NCBI GenBank assembly: GCA_007125845.1
Contig: SLCK01000002.1
Span: forward strand, 1 to 59,211
Origin: Gemmatimonadota bacterium
GTDB lineage: Bacteria; Gemmatimonadota; Gemmatimonadetes; Longimicrobiales; Gaopeijiaceae
Direction: 5' to 3'
Length of the DNA: 59,211 nucleotides
Within the stretch, counting starts at the first letter, position 1; each line of letters opens with the position of its first letter. This document shows positions 50,704-58,405 of the stretch, one piece after another. Below the pieces are notes generated by a model. The model saw nothing but the letters and a program-made list of their open reading frames with translations, made no database searches and had not been told where the DNA came from. A program made the translations under genes and the position numbers.

Positions 50704-51767
50704 CCAGCACCTTGACGTTGGCGGACCGTTCGAGAGACGAGATCCGGCGGTACTACGGGGAAGTGCTGGGCACCAGCGACGACCTGAAGACCGGTGCCTG
50801 CTGCACACCGGACTCCCTGCCCACGCGACTTCGAGCGCTCATCGCAGACATCCACCCCGAAGTCCGAGCCCGCTTCTACGGCTGTGGCGCACCGATTCCT
50901 TCGGCTCTCGAGGGAGCAACGGTACTCGACCTGGGTTGCGGGACGGGGCGAGATGCCTACCTGCTCTCCCGATTGGTTGGAGAGGACGGCCGCGTCATCG
51001 GCGTGGACATGACGCCCGAGCAGCTCGAGGTGGCGCGGACGTACCGCGACTGGCACGTAGAGCGGTTCGACTTCGAAGCGTCGAATGTGGAGTTTCTCGA
51101 GGGCTACATGGAGGACCTGGCCGCTCTGGGAATCGCAGACGATTCCGTCGACGCCGTGGTCTCGAACTGCGTCTTCAACCTCTCGCCCGACAAGCCGCGC
51201 CTCTTGGCCGAGGTCTTCCGCGTCCTGCGACCCGGCGGGGAGCTTCATTTCTCGGACGTCTTCGCCGACCGGAGGATTCCCGCTGAGCTTCGAGAGGACC
51301 CGGTGCTGATCGGGGAATGCCTGGCTGGAGCGATGTACATCGAGGACTTCCGGAGGCTCCTCGCCGAGGTCGGCTGTGCAGATGTTCGGCAGCTTGCGGG
51401 ATCCCCGGTCGAGCTCATCGACCCCGAAATCGAGTGCAAGATCGGGATGGTCGAGTTCACATCGAGGACGTTCAGCGCTTTCAAGCTCGAGCTGGAGGAC
51501 AGGTGCGAGGACTACGGCCAGGTGGCGACCTACCTCGGAACGATCGAGGGACACCCACACGCGTTCGAGCTCGACGACCATCACCGCTTCGAAGCCGGGC
51601 GGCCGCAGACCGTCTGCGGGAACACAGCCAACATGCTCTCGCGTACTCGGTACGCCCGGCACTTCGATGTGGCCGGAGACCGCTGCGTGCACTACGGGCT
51701 CTTCGGCTGCGAGCCAGGGCGCACCGTCGACCCAGAATCCGGAGCCGGCAGGACGGCATGTTGTTGA
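50700..51767 (+). CDS. arsM: Arsenite S-adenosylmethionine methyltransferase
   Basis: A 355-residue ArsM. It converts As(III) to methylated arsenicals in the cytoplasm. The N-terminus YYGEVLGTSDDLKTGACC (Cys34, Cys35) and GCGAPIP (Cys62), SAM motif VLDLGCGTGRDAYLLS, SNCVFNLSPDK (Cys157) and GECLAGAMY (Cys207) hold the conserved cysteines. Cys157 and Cys207 are 50 residues apart, as in characterised ArsM enzymes. The C-terminus ends in a further Cys-Cys pair. There is no arsR beside it; it is coupled to a DoxX gene and follows a sigma/anti-sigma pair. Confidence 0.95.
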   Translation: MTSTLTLADRSRDEIRRYYGEVLGTSDDLKTGACCTPDSLPTRLRALIADIHPEVRARFYGCGAPIPSALEGATVLDLGCGTGRDAYLLSRLVGEDGRVIGVDMTPEQLEVARTYRDWHVERFDFEASNVEFLEGYMEDLAALGIADDSVDAVVSNCVFNLSPDKPRLLAEVFRVLRPGGELHFSDVFADRRIPAELREDPVLIGECLAGAMYIEDFRRLLAEVGCADVRQLAGSPVELIDPEIECKIGMVEFTSRTFSAFKLELEDRCEDYGQVATYLGTIEGHPHAFELDDHHRFEAGRPQTVCGNTANMLSRTRYARHFDVAGDRCVHYGLFGCEPGRTVDPESGAGRTACC

Positions 51768-51828
51768 GTGGCTGCCCCACGCCTGACGCGACCCGCCCGG
51801 GGCCGCCTCATAAGAGCTTGGAGGCGAG

Positions 51829-52452
51829 GTGCGCCGAGTGACCTCCGGCACGTCGCGGGACCGCACCTTCAGGGAAGAGGCGCTGCCGCAACTGGATGCG
51901 ATCTATCGGTTCGCGTTGCGTCTCACGCGCGATCGAGACCGGGCCGAGGACCTGACTCAGGACACCTTCCTGCGCGCCTACCAGAGCTGGGAAACCTTTA
52001 CGCCGGGAACCCGAGTGAAGAGCTGGCTGTTCACCATATGTCGGAACCTCTTTCTGCGACGTGAGGAACGAAGCCGGCGTCACCGTGAGATCGTCTCCGA
52101 AGTGAAGGAGGAGGATCCGCGTAGGATCTCTCGAGAGCCCGGGATATTTGCAACGGCGCGCCAACACGATCCCGAGGGGGCTTTCTGGCGAGAGATCGTG
52201 GACGACGAGGTGGTCCGGGCCATCGAAAACCTGCCCGAGGAGTTCCGGGAGGCCGTCGTGCTGTCGGATGTGGAGGACCTCTCGTACAACGAGATCGCCG
52301 AGGTGCTGGAGCTTCCGGTAGGCACGGTGAAGAGCCGGCTCTTCCGCGGGCGGAAGCGGCTGCAGGAGGAACTGTACGAGTACGCCGTTTCTTCGGGCAT
52401 CGTGCCCGACGAGCGCTCGCGGGAAATCCGCGAAGAGGATGCAAACCAATGA
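51829..52452 (+). CDS. ECF sigma factor, SigR/RpoE type
   Basis: A 207-residue sigma factor. Region 2 has YRFALRLTRDRDRAEDLTQD and TFLRAYQSWETFTPGTRVKSW. Region 4 has LPEEFREAVVLSDVEDLSYN and EIAEVLELPVGTVKSRLFRG. This group is commonly controlled by a redox-sensing zinc anti-sigma factor, and one is encoded next with an ATGA overlap. GTG 51829 has GGAGG a few bases upstream. Confidence 0.92.
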   Translation: MRRVTSGTSRDRTFREEALPQLDAIYRFALRLTRDRDRAEDLTQDTFLRAYQSWETFTPGTRVKSWLFTICRNLFLRREERSRRHREIVSEVKEEDPRRISREPGIFATARQHDPEGAFWREIVDDEVVRAIENLPEEFREAVVLSDVEDLSYNEIAEVLELPVGTVKSRLFRGRKRLQEELYEYAVSSGIVPDERSREIREEDANQ

Positions 52453-52766
52453 CCTGGACCGACGACCTGCGGCGGCTCCTTGCCCGCCTCAGAAGGGGGC
52501 GACCGGCCGAGTCCGGCCCTGAAGCCCTCACCTGTCAGGAAGCCGCGGAGCGAATCTTCGAGTGGCTGGACGGTGAACTGGATCCTGAGCTGGCGGATCA
52601 GGTCGGAAGCCACCTCGAGACCTGCGCCCGCTGCTACCCTCGCCTCCGTTTCGAACGTGCCTTTCGCGAGGCGCTGACGCGCGCGACGAAGGAGCAAGGG
52701 GCGCCCGACGGGCTCGAGGAGCGGGTCCTCCAATCGTTGCGCAACACGGGATTTTCCGAGAATTGA
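52449..52766 (+). CDS. Zinc anti-sigma factor, RsrA-like
   Basis: A 105-residue soluble anti-sigma protein without a membrane helix. The ligands are Cys29-x25-His55-x3-Cys59-x2-Cys62, the same spacing as the zinc site of RsrA/ChrR-type redox-sensitive ZAS proteins. Oxidation of the cysteines would release the sigma factor encoded just upstream. This is the classical thiol-stress switch; that the pair works this way here is inferred from motif and position. Confidence 0.87.
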   Translation: MTWTDDLRRLLARLRRGRPAESGPEALTCQEAAERIFEWLDGELDPELADQVGSHLETCARCYPRLRFERAFREALTRATKEQGAPDGLEERVLQSLRNTGFSEN

Positions 52767-52813
52767 GCCCGGGCCGTACTGGCGCGCTCCCGAAGAATGG
52801 CTTGCAGGGAAAC

Positions 52814-53617
52814 CTACCGTAAGGGCATGACCTGAACGTCTTCAAGCACCAGAAGGGAGAGGAGCTCCAACCCACCTTCCTCGAGGAGCTGCCCAAACTC
52901 TGCGATATCCGCAACGGGTTCCTGCAACGCCCTGAAGTTCTCGAAATCCTGGATCAGGAGCCCTCCCACCTCGCGCCGATTGACCGCACGGCGGAACCGG
53001 GCACCTCCCCCGTCCCGGTGGTACCGATAGGCAAAATAGTCGAGCGTGTTCTCGTCTCGATGGATCCAGTGCACGAATCGATCCTGCCAGTCGGTGCCCC
53101 CTCCGTCCGGATCGAAGGTGACCTCGATCATTCGGTAGGGCTCTCCTTCGATCTCCGTCTCCCCGAGCTCCCGGTGGTTGGCCGCGGGCTCGAGCAGCCG
53201 GAAGGGGAGAAAGCTGAAGTAGACGACTGAGTTGACATCCGTCTCGACCCGGCGCAACTCCTCCGGATCCAGCTCCACTCGCTCACCTCCCACCTCCATG
53301 CGGGTGCCCTCGTTGTCCATGATCTCGACCACCGGCCGCCCCTGATCATCGGCGTAGCGACGTTCGTAGCGGAAGTGGCCGCCGTCCCTCTCGATCTCGA
53401 ACTCGAAGTCACGGAAGGTGAAGCGGACCCGACTCCTCTCGTATACGGAACCTCCGTGGCGCTCGATGGCTTCGGCGACGAAACGGGCCGGCCCATCCTG
53501 TGGCGCAACGGTCTCGGCCGGTGAACCGTCCTCGTGTGAGGCATCCGGCATTGGAGCGTCCGCCTGAGGAGCCGGCTCGCACGACATCACGAACAGTGCA
53601 ATCACGCAGGACTTCAT
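52814..53617 (-). CDS. DUF6503-like lipoprotein
   Basis: A 267-residue lipoprotein with a short leader and Cys in FVMSCEP, then a linker rich in Pro/Ala/Asp. The beta-rich domain contains AIERHGGSVYERSRVRFTF, DVNSVVYFSFLPFRL, PYRMIEVTFDPDGGG and VHWIHRDENTLDYFAYRYH, a sequence pattern I associate with DUF6503 proteins of unknown function. ATG 53617 starts at the leader; an in-frame extension to 53677 is Arg/Ala-rich. It ends 47 bases from the convergent anti-sigma gene. Confidence 0.75.
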   Translation of the reverse strand: MKSCVIALFVMSCEPAPQADAPMPDASHEDGSPAETVAPQDGPARFVAEAIERHGGSVYERSRVRFTFRDFEFEIERDGGHFRYERRYADDQGRPVVEIMDNEGTRMEVGGERVELDPEELRRVETDVNSVVYFSFLPFRLLEPAANHRELGETEIEGEPYRMIEVTFDPDGGGTDWQDRFVHWIHRDENTLDYFAYRYHRDGGGARFRRAVNRREVGGLLIQDFENFRALQEPVADIAEFGQLLEEGGLELLSLLVLEDVQVMPLR

Positions 53618-53804
53618 CAAGCCGCCTGCGGCCGATCCACGGGCTCTCCGAGCTCGTACTCTTTCCGAACCGATCATCGCGCTCTCCGGCGGCAGTCAGA
53701 ATTTTCGTCCCCTTTACATCAATGACCCGGGGCGCTCGCCAGGTTCCCCGACCTAACCTTGAAACTCGCAATTCACCACCGCCGCCGACCGACCCGTCCT
53801 ACTC

Positions 53805-54167
53805 TCACCGCCAGAAGTCGTTCGCTTCCGCGATCGTGCGGAAGTGCACGGCCACCACGTGTGAGGAGGCGATGAGCGCATCGGCGTCCGTCGAATATTC
53901 GGGCCGCAGGGACTGGAGGACTTCGCGGTCCGGCTGGGTGGAGGTCACCCCGCGACGCGCCAGCACGAGTGCGAGCTCAAAGCCTTCGTCCGGGGTGTCG
54001 GTGATCAGGCTCAGCTGCTGGGCCGCCTCGGCCGGCGCCTGCCGCTCGGCCATGAGCGGGGAGCGAATCGCCAGGACGACCAGAACGGCCAGCACGCCCA
54101 GGACGCAGACGGACGTCCATGCCCTTGTCCTGGACGAATGACCCTCGCGGAATCGACGCATCTGCAT
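53805..54167 (-). CDS. Small single-TM protein of unknown function
   Basis: 120 residues. A basic N-terminus (MQMRRFREGHSSRTR) precedes one membrane helix (about 18-40, VCVLGVLAVLVVLAIRSPLM) and a soluble 80-residue extracytoplasmic part with mixed helix and strand. I do not recognise it. It lies between two other leftward genes; gaps of 187 and 129 bases on either side show no gene. Confidence 0.6.
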   Translation of the reverse strand: MQMRRFREGHSSRTRAWTSVCVLGVLAVLVVLAIRSPLMAERQAPAEAAQQLSLITDTPDEGFELALVLARRGVTSTQPDREVLQSLRPEYSTDADALIASSHVVAVHFRTIAEANDFWR

Positions 54168-54296
54168 GCTTCCTCCTTGTTCCGATGTAGAGTTCGGGTG
54201 CGCGCGGACGCACCGAAAGCTGAGCGTGGCCCCGGAAAGGGGCTCACCAGCGCCGTCTCTTCGGCGCGTCGTGCCGGTGCGGCGGCAGAGATCACG

Positions 54297-54752
54297 TCAG
54301 AACTTCTCGCCCTTCGCCTCGCGAATGTGACTTCCCACCGGCCGGATCCGGGTCCACATCGTCCAGAAGTACAGTCCCAGTCCAGCCACCTGTCCGAGAC
54401 CGGCGAGCACCACGATCCACGCGAGCGGCTCGAAGTCCAATCGAGCTCGCGCGATGTCGGCCAGGAACCTTCCCGCTGTCGCGATCGTCAAGATCCAATA
54501 GGAGGCTTCGATGCGCTCCGGCGTGTACCGCGTGTCCTCTTTCGCGGCCCGTGGAAAGAGCCAGAGGGCCACTCCGAGGATGAGGAACATCACGAAGCCG
54601 AGCTGGATCGCGTGCGTGTGTGCCGACACCAGACGCGGATGCGGGATGATGCCGAACAACTCGCGGCGAACCAGGACCCAGGCTCCGACCGTGAGCCCGG
54701 CGAAGAGGAAGACGATCCCGGTCTTGATGAAGCGCCGTACGAGGGTGTACAT
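54297..54752 (-). CDS. Small haem-copper-oxidase-subunit-I-like membrane protein
   Basis: A 151-residue protein with four predicted helices. The stretch HPRLVSAHTHAIQLGFVMF (His38, His45, His47) at the start of helix 2, and VALWLFPR after it, resemble one segment of cytochrome oxidase/NorB subunit I. The rest of the twelve-helix enzyme is absent. Stand-alone proteins of this kind occur near nitric-oxide-responsive regulators. ATG 54752 begins just before the first helix; the in-frame extension to 54863 is Pro/Arg-rich. It is divergent from a SufR-like regulator. Confidence 0.72.
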   Translation of the reverse strand: MYTLVRRFIKTGIVFLFAGLTVGAWVLVRRELFGIIPHPRLVSAHTHAIQLGFVMFLILGVALWLFPRAAKEDTRYTPERIEASYWILTIATAGRFLADIARARLDFEPLAWIVVLAGLGQVAGLGLYFWTMWTRIRPVGSHIREAKGEKF

Positions 54753-54860
54753 GCCCCGGCCCCTCTCCCACGTAATCGATTCGGACCTCAGATCGGTGCT
54801 TCGAGGCCGCGGCGGAGGGCGCCGCATTGCCCGGAAGCTCGGGGTGCCCTGTGGCTTTGT

Positions 54861-54874
54861 CAACCATTAGGTTT
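54861..54874. promoter_or_regulatory. Possible SufR-type operator in the divergent gap
   Basis: CAAC-N6-GTTT, one base from the CAAC-N6-GTTG repeat reported for SufR. It lies in the 164-base gap between the divergent regulator and haem-copper-like genes, in an AT-richer patch. A perfect inner repeat AACC-ATTA-GGTT (54862-54873) is visible. Its role as the regulator's binding site is inferred. Confidence 0.4.
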
Positions 54875-54916
54875 AGTTATCTGAGCCATCGAACTGTACC
54901 TGCCGACCAGGGATCC

Positions 54917-55564
54917 ATGACACCCGTACCCGGGGCGAAGCGTCCATCGCCGGATTCGAGCGCGGCCGCAATCATGGAACGTCTGCGAACCCGACCGCGG
55001 ACGGTGCCCGAGCTCGCGACGATTCTCTCGCTCTCGGGACCCGGCGTTCGCAAGCAGCTCGCCGGGCTCCTCCAGGAAGGGCTGGCCCGAGAAGCCGGGG
55101 TTCGCCCGGGAAGAGGGCGTCCGGCCACGACCTATGAGCTGACTGAAGCGGGCGAGGCACTCTTCCGGGGGCACCGCATCCAGATCCTGGAGAGCATCTT
55201 TGCCGCCCTGGATGCCGGCGCCGGGGAAGAGGAAAACAGCGGACTGATGCGGGACGCGGGAGCCCGCTTGGCACGCCGGATCCTGGAGAGGCGGAAGTCG
55301 AGTCCGGATCGGATCGACGGCGACCGCTTCCAGACGGCGATGGAGCTTCTGAAGGAGTTGGGCGGCCGGGAGGGCTTCCGCCAGGTGGGAACCGATGGCG
55401 AGATCCTGGGCATTGCCTGTCCCCTGGGCGAGTATTCCCGAAGCTATCCGGGCGCCTGCCAATTCGTGGCGGGGTTCACGGAGGAACTTCTCGGGCTGCC
55501 GGTCGAGCCTCGGTGTCCGCGAACCGGGGAGCCGATGTGCGTGCTGGCGGTGAAGACCTCGTGA
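54917..55564 (+). CDS. SufR/DeoR-like regulator with probable Fe-S cysteine set
   Basis: A 215-residue regulator. The N-terminal winged helix (about 15-85) has VPELATILSLSGPGVRKQLA and the GRGRPATTYELTEAG wing typical of SufR/ArsR-like proteins. The C-terminal half carries four cysteines: Cys168-x12-Cys181-x18-Cys200-x7-Cys208. SufR proteins bind a cluster through cysteines in this region, and the first spacing (x12) agrees with them. It probably senses Fe-S status, NO or oxygen. ATG 54917 has AGGGA upstream. Confidence 0.78.
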   Translation: MTPVPGAKRPSPDSSAAAIMERLRTRPRTVPELATILSLSGPGVRKQLAGLLQEGLAREAGVRPGRGRPATTYELTEAGEALFRGHRIQILESIFAALDAGAGEEENSGLMRDAGARLARRILERRKSSPDRIDGDRFQTAMELLKELGGREGFRQVGTDGEILGIACPLGEYSRSYPGACQFVAGFTEELLGLPVEPRCPRTGEPMCVLAVKTS

Positions 55565-55652
55565 GCGGTATGGGACGCACCCCGTTTCCAGAACACGTCC
55601 GGCAGCGCGCTGAGCTCACCATCAATCTACCTGTAACTTCTCGAGAGTCGCG

Positions 55653-57005
55653 ATGTCCTACACCGAAGACACCCTGCTCGCGCTCCAGAGCACGAGTCCC
55701 GCTCAGGAAGAGTTCTTCCAGGCGGTGGACGAGGTCCTGCGATCCCTTCGTCCCCTCCTCGATTCGGACCCTCGATTTCGCGAACAGCGGATCATCGAGC
55801 GTATCGTCGAGCCCGAGCGCCAGATCTTCTTCCGGGTGACCTGGGTGGATGACGAAGGAAAGATCCAGGTGAACAAGGGCTACCGGGTCCAGTTCAGCTC
55901 CACGCTGGGTCCGGTGAAGGGTGGCCTTCGCTTTCACAAGGGGGTCAACGCGGGCATCATCAAGTTCCTGGGCTTCGAGCAGGTGTTCAAGAATGCGCTC
56001 ACGGGCCTGTCGCTGGGAGGAGGCAAGGGAGGCGCCAACTTCGACCCCAGAGGGCGCTCCGACGGGGAGATCATGCGATTCTGCCAGTCCTTCATGACGG
56101 AGCTACACAAGCACGTCGGTCCGAGAATCGACGTTCCCGCAGGAGACATTGGTGTGGGCACCCGGGAGCTCGGCTACCTCTTCGGGCAATACAAGCGCCT
56201 CACCCACCGATTCGATGGGGTTCTGACCGGGAAGGGCCTCTCCTGGGGAGGATCGTTCGGACGGACGGAGGCGACCGGATACGGCTGCGTGTACTTCGCA
56301 GAGGAGATGCTCCGGGCCCGGGGAGAAAGCCTGGAGGGCCGGGTGTGCACTGTCTCCGGAGCCGGCAACGTGGCCATCCATGCCGTCGAGAAGCTTCAGG
56401 AGGTCGGGGCAAAGCCGGTTGCGGTGAGCGATTCGACAGGAACGATCCACCAAGAGGACGGGATTGACCTCGACCTCCTGCGGCAGGTCAAGGAGGTGGA
56501 CCGACAGGGGCTCGAAGCCTACGCCCGAGAGCGCTCCGACGCCCGCTTCGTTCCGATCTCGGACTATCCGGAGAACGGGCACCACATCTGGACCATTCCC
56601 TGCGACAGCGCCTTCCCGTGCGCGACCCAGAACGAACTCACCCTCTCCGACGCGCGGACGCTTCTCGACAACGGATGCACGAGCGTGTGCGAAGGGGCGA
56701 ACATGCCGGCCACCTCCGAGGCCGCGGCGCACCTGGCCCGGTCGGGGATCGCCTACGCTCCCGGGAAGGCGGCCAATGCCGGAGGGGTCGCCGTCAGCCA
56801 GCTGGAGATGAGCCAGAATGCCGCCATGCAGCAATGGTCCGCGGACCAGGTGGATTCCCGGCTCCAGGAAATCATGGTTGCGATCCACACGATGGTGAGC
56901 GAGACGGCAGACGAGTTCGGGCATCCAGACAACCTGGTTCATGGAGCCAACATCGCCGGCTTTCGCAAGGTGGCCGGCGCCATGATCGCCCAGGGGGTGG
57001 TGTGA
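55653..57005 (+). CDS. gdhA: NADP-type glutamate dehydrogenase
   Basis: A 450-residue hexameric-type glutamate dehydrogenase making glutamate from 2-oxoglutarate and ammonium. Substrate-site sequences are GGLRFHKGVN, the catalytic Lys region LSLGGGKGGANFDP, and VPAGDIGVGTRELGYL. The nucleotide domain begins at TGYGCVYFAEEML with VSGAGNVAIHAVEKL. Length and motifs match the bacterial GdhA (about 447 residues). It stands alone between the SufR-like regulator and the molybdate regulator. Confidence 0.95.
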   Translation: MSYTEDTLLALQSTSPAQEEFFQAVDEVLRSLRPLLDSDPRFREQRIIERIVEPERQIFFRVTWVDDEGKIQVNKGYRVQFSSTLGPVKGGLRFHKGVNAGIIKFLGFEQVFKNALTGLSLGGGKGGANFDPRGRSDGEIMRFCQSFMTELHKHVGPRIDVPAGDIGVGTRELGYLFGQYKRLTHRFDGVLTGKGLSWGGSFGRTEATGYGCVYFAEEMLRARGESLEGRVCTVSGAGNVAIHAVEKLQEVGAKPVAVSDSTGTIHQEDGIDLDLLRQVKEVDRQGLEAYARERSDARFVPISDYPENGHHIWTIPCDSAFPCATQNELTLSDARTLLDNGCTSVCEGANMPATSEAAAHLARSGIAYAPGKAANAGGVAVSQLEMSQNAAMQQWSADQVDSRLQEIMVAIHTMVSETADEFGHPDNLVHGANIAGFRKVAGAMIAQGVV

Positions 57006-57178
57006 AGGGCCGCTGTCGAGGGCACCGGTCGTAAGGCCGGGCCCATCGACAACCGTTCGAACTGCCGTGAAGCCGGCCGCTGCGCCGGGAAAGATCCGCC
57101 GATCGACACCGTCAGCCAGGTGCATGGCAGATCGGATGCGGCAGGCGGGCACAATCCGCCAGCCGAGCCTCGGGGCCT

Positions 57179-57242
57179 TGAGAGTTTCGCGCCATCAGTG
57201 AGAGTTCCGCCGTCTGTGAGAGTTGCCCACCGGCTTTGAGAG
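57179..57242 (+). repeat. Four spaced TGAGAG direct repeats
   Basis: TGAGAG begins at 57179, 57199, 57217 and 57237, that is, at 20-, 18- and 20-base steps, each followed by (T/C)T. The units between are GC-rich and only loosely similar. The array sits in the 296-base gap (57006-57301), immediately before the palindrome at 57254. It may be a regulator-binding array or the remnant of a mobile-element end; no transposase gene is present. Confidence 0.5.
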
Positions 57243-57253
57243 CTCCGCGCCGG

Positions 57254-57273
57254 ATGTCAAGCATACTTGACAT
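57254..57273. promoter_or_regulatory. Palindromic operator overlapping a -35 box
   Basis: ATGTCAAG-CATA-CTTGACAT is a perfect 8-bp inverted repeat. Its right arm contains TTGACA (57267-57272), a consensus -35 hexamer, 29 bases before the start codon of the XRE-type regulator. No good -10 box is evident; a very short or absent leader is possible. Autoregulation is inferred. Confidence 0.55.
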
Positions 57274-57301
57274 TCTGTAATGCATAGCGCCCATTTCTTA
57301 C

Positions 57302-58405
57302 ATGACCTCCAGCCCCCTTCACTCGAGAGTTCGCGACCTGCGGCAGACCCGCGGATGGTCCCAGTCCCGCCTCGGCGACCAGGCCGGCATCACTCGTCAG
57401 AGTCTCGCGGCCATCGAGGCCGGCCGAAGCGTTCCGTCCACCGAGGTCGCCCTTCGCCTCGCACGGGTCCTCGGGGTCTCCGTGGACGAACTCTTCCGCC
57501 TCCGCGACACGACCCCCGACACCGTGGTGGTCGAAGCATCGGGGCTCGGTACCGGGATTCCGGGGAGAGTCCGTATGGCCCGCGTCACCGGACGACGCTT
57601 CGCATACGGCCTCGGCTCGGCTGCTGGGCATGGTGGCACCCCGGCCGACGGACATGGCGAACCGCTCCCCGACGGACGAATTCGGGTTCGCTCGCTTCCC
57701 TGGGAGCCCCCGGAGCCGGACCTCGTCGTGGCGGGATGCGATCCGGCGTTCGGCCTGGTGGCCGACCATTTGCGCAGAGAACACGATCTGGAGGTGCTGT
57801 GGCTCCCGGCCGGTAGCCGGGCGGCGCTGGAGGCCCTCGAGCGCGGAGTGGTGCATGTAGCCGGAGTGCATCTGTGGGATGACGCCACCGGTACCTACAA
57901 CCGACCGTGGGTGGAACGCACGGTCTCCTTCACCACCTCGCGTATCTCCTTCGCGGTCTGGGAGCAGGCTCTCCTGCTCGAGCGAGGAAATCCTCTCGGC
58001 ATCGGGGGCATCGAAGACCTCACGCGATCCGAGGTGCGTTTCCTGAACCGTGAGCCGGGATCCGGGAGCCGGATGCTGCTGGAATTGGAGCTGGCCCGGC
58101 GCGGCCTGCGGGGTCGGGCGATTCGGGGCTTCTTCGAAACGGCGGCTGACGGCCACGAGACCGTGGCCGGATCGGTGGCGGCCGGGGCGGCCAACGCTGC
58201 GGTGGCCATTCGAGCGGTGGGCGAGGCTCGCGGGCTCCACACGCTCCCCCTTGTGGAAGAGCCCTACGAGCTCATCGTCCCGGACCACTTCCTGGAGCTC
58301 CCCGCCATCGAAGCGCTCCTGCGCACGCTGTCGCGACCCGCGCTCCAGCGTCAGGTGGAAGCGCTCGGAGGATACGACGTGACGTCGATGGGGCGGCCGG
58401 CATGA
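57302..58405 (+). CDS. One-component regulator: XRE HTH fused to molybdate-type binding domain
   Basis: A 367-residue protein. Residues 6-66 are an XRE helix-turn-helix (LRQTRGWSQSRLGDQAGITR, then SLAAIEAGRSVPS). Residues about 130-360 are a substrate-binding-protein fold: GCDPAFGLVADHLRRE, RFLNREPGSGSRMLLELEL and the SVAAGAANAAVAI segment, as in molybdate-linked PBP-like domains. It should bind molybdate or a related oxyanion in the cytoplasm and regulate transport. It is coupled by ATGA to modA, which supports this. Confidence 0.88.
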   Translation: MTSSPLHSRVRDLRQTRGWSQSRLGDQAGITRQSLAAIEAGRSVPSTEVALRLARVLGVSVDELFRLRDTTPDTVVVEASGLGTGIPGRVRMARVTGRRFAYGLGSAAGHGGTPADGHGEPLPDGRIRVRSLPWEPPEPDLVVAGCDPAFGLVADHLRREHDLEVLWLPAGSRAALEALERGVVHVAGVHLWDDATGTYNRPWVERTVSFTTSRISFAVWEQALLLERGNPLGIGGIEDLTRSEVRFLNREPGSGSRMLLELELARRGLRGRAIRGFFETAADGHETVAGSVAAGAANAAVAIRAVGEARGLHTLPLVEEPYELIVPDHFLELPAIEALLRTLSRPALQRQVEALGGYDVTSMGRPA

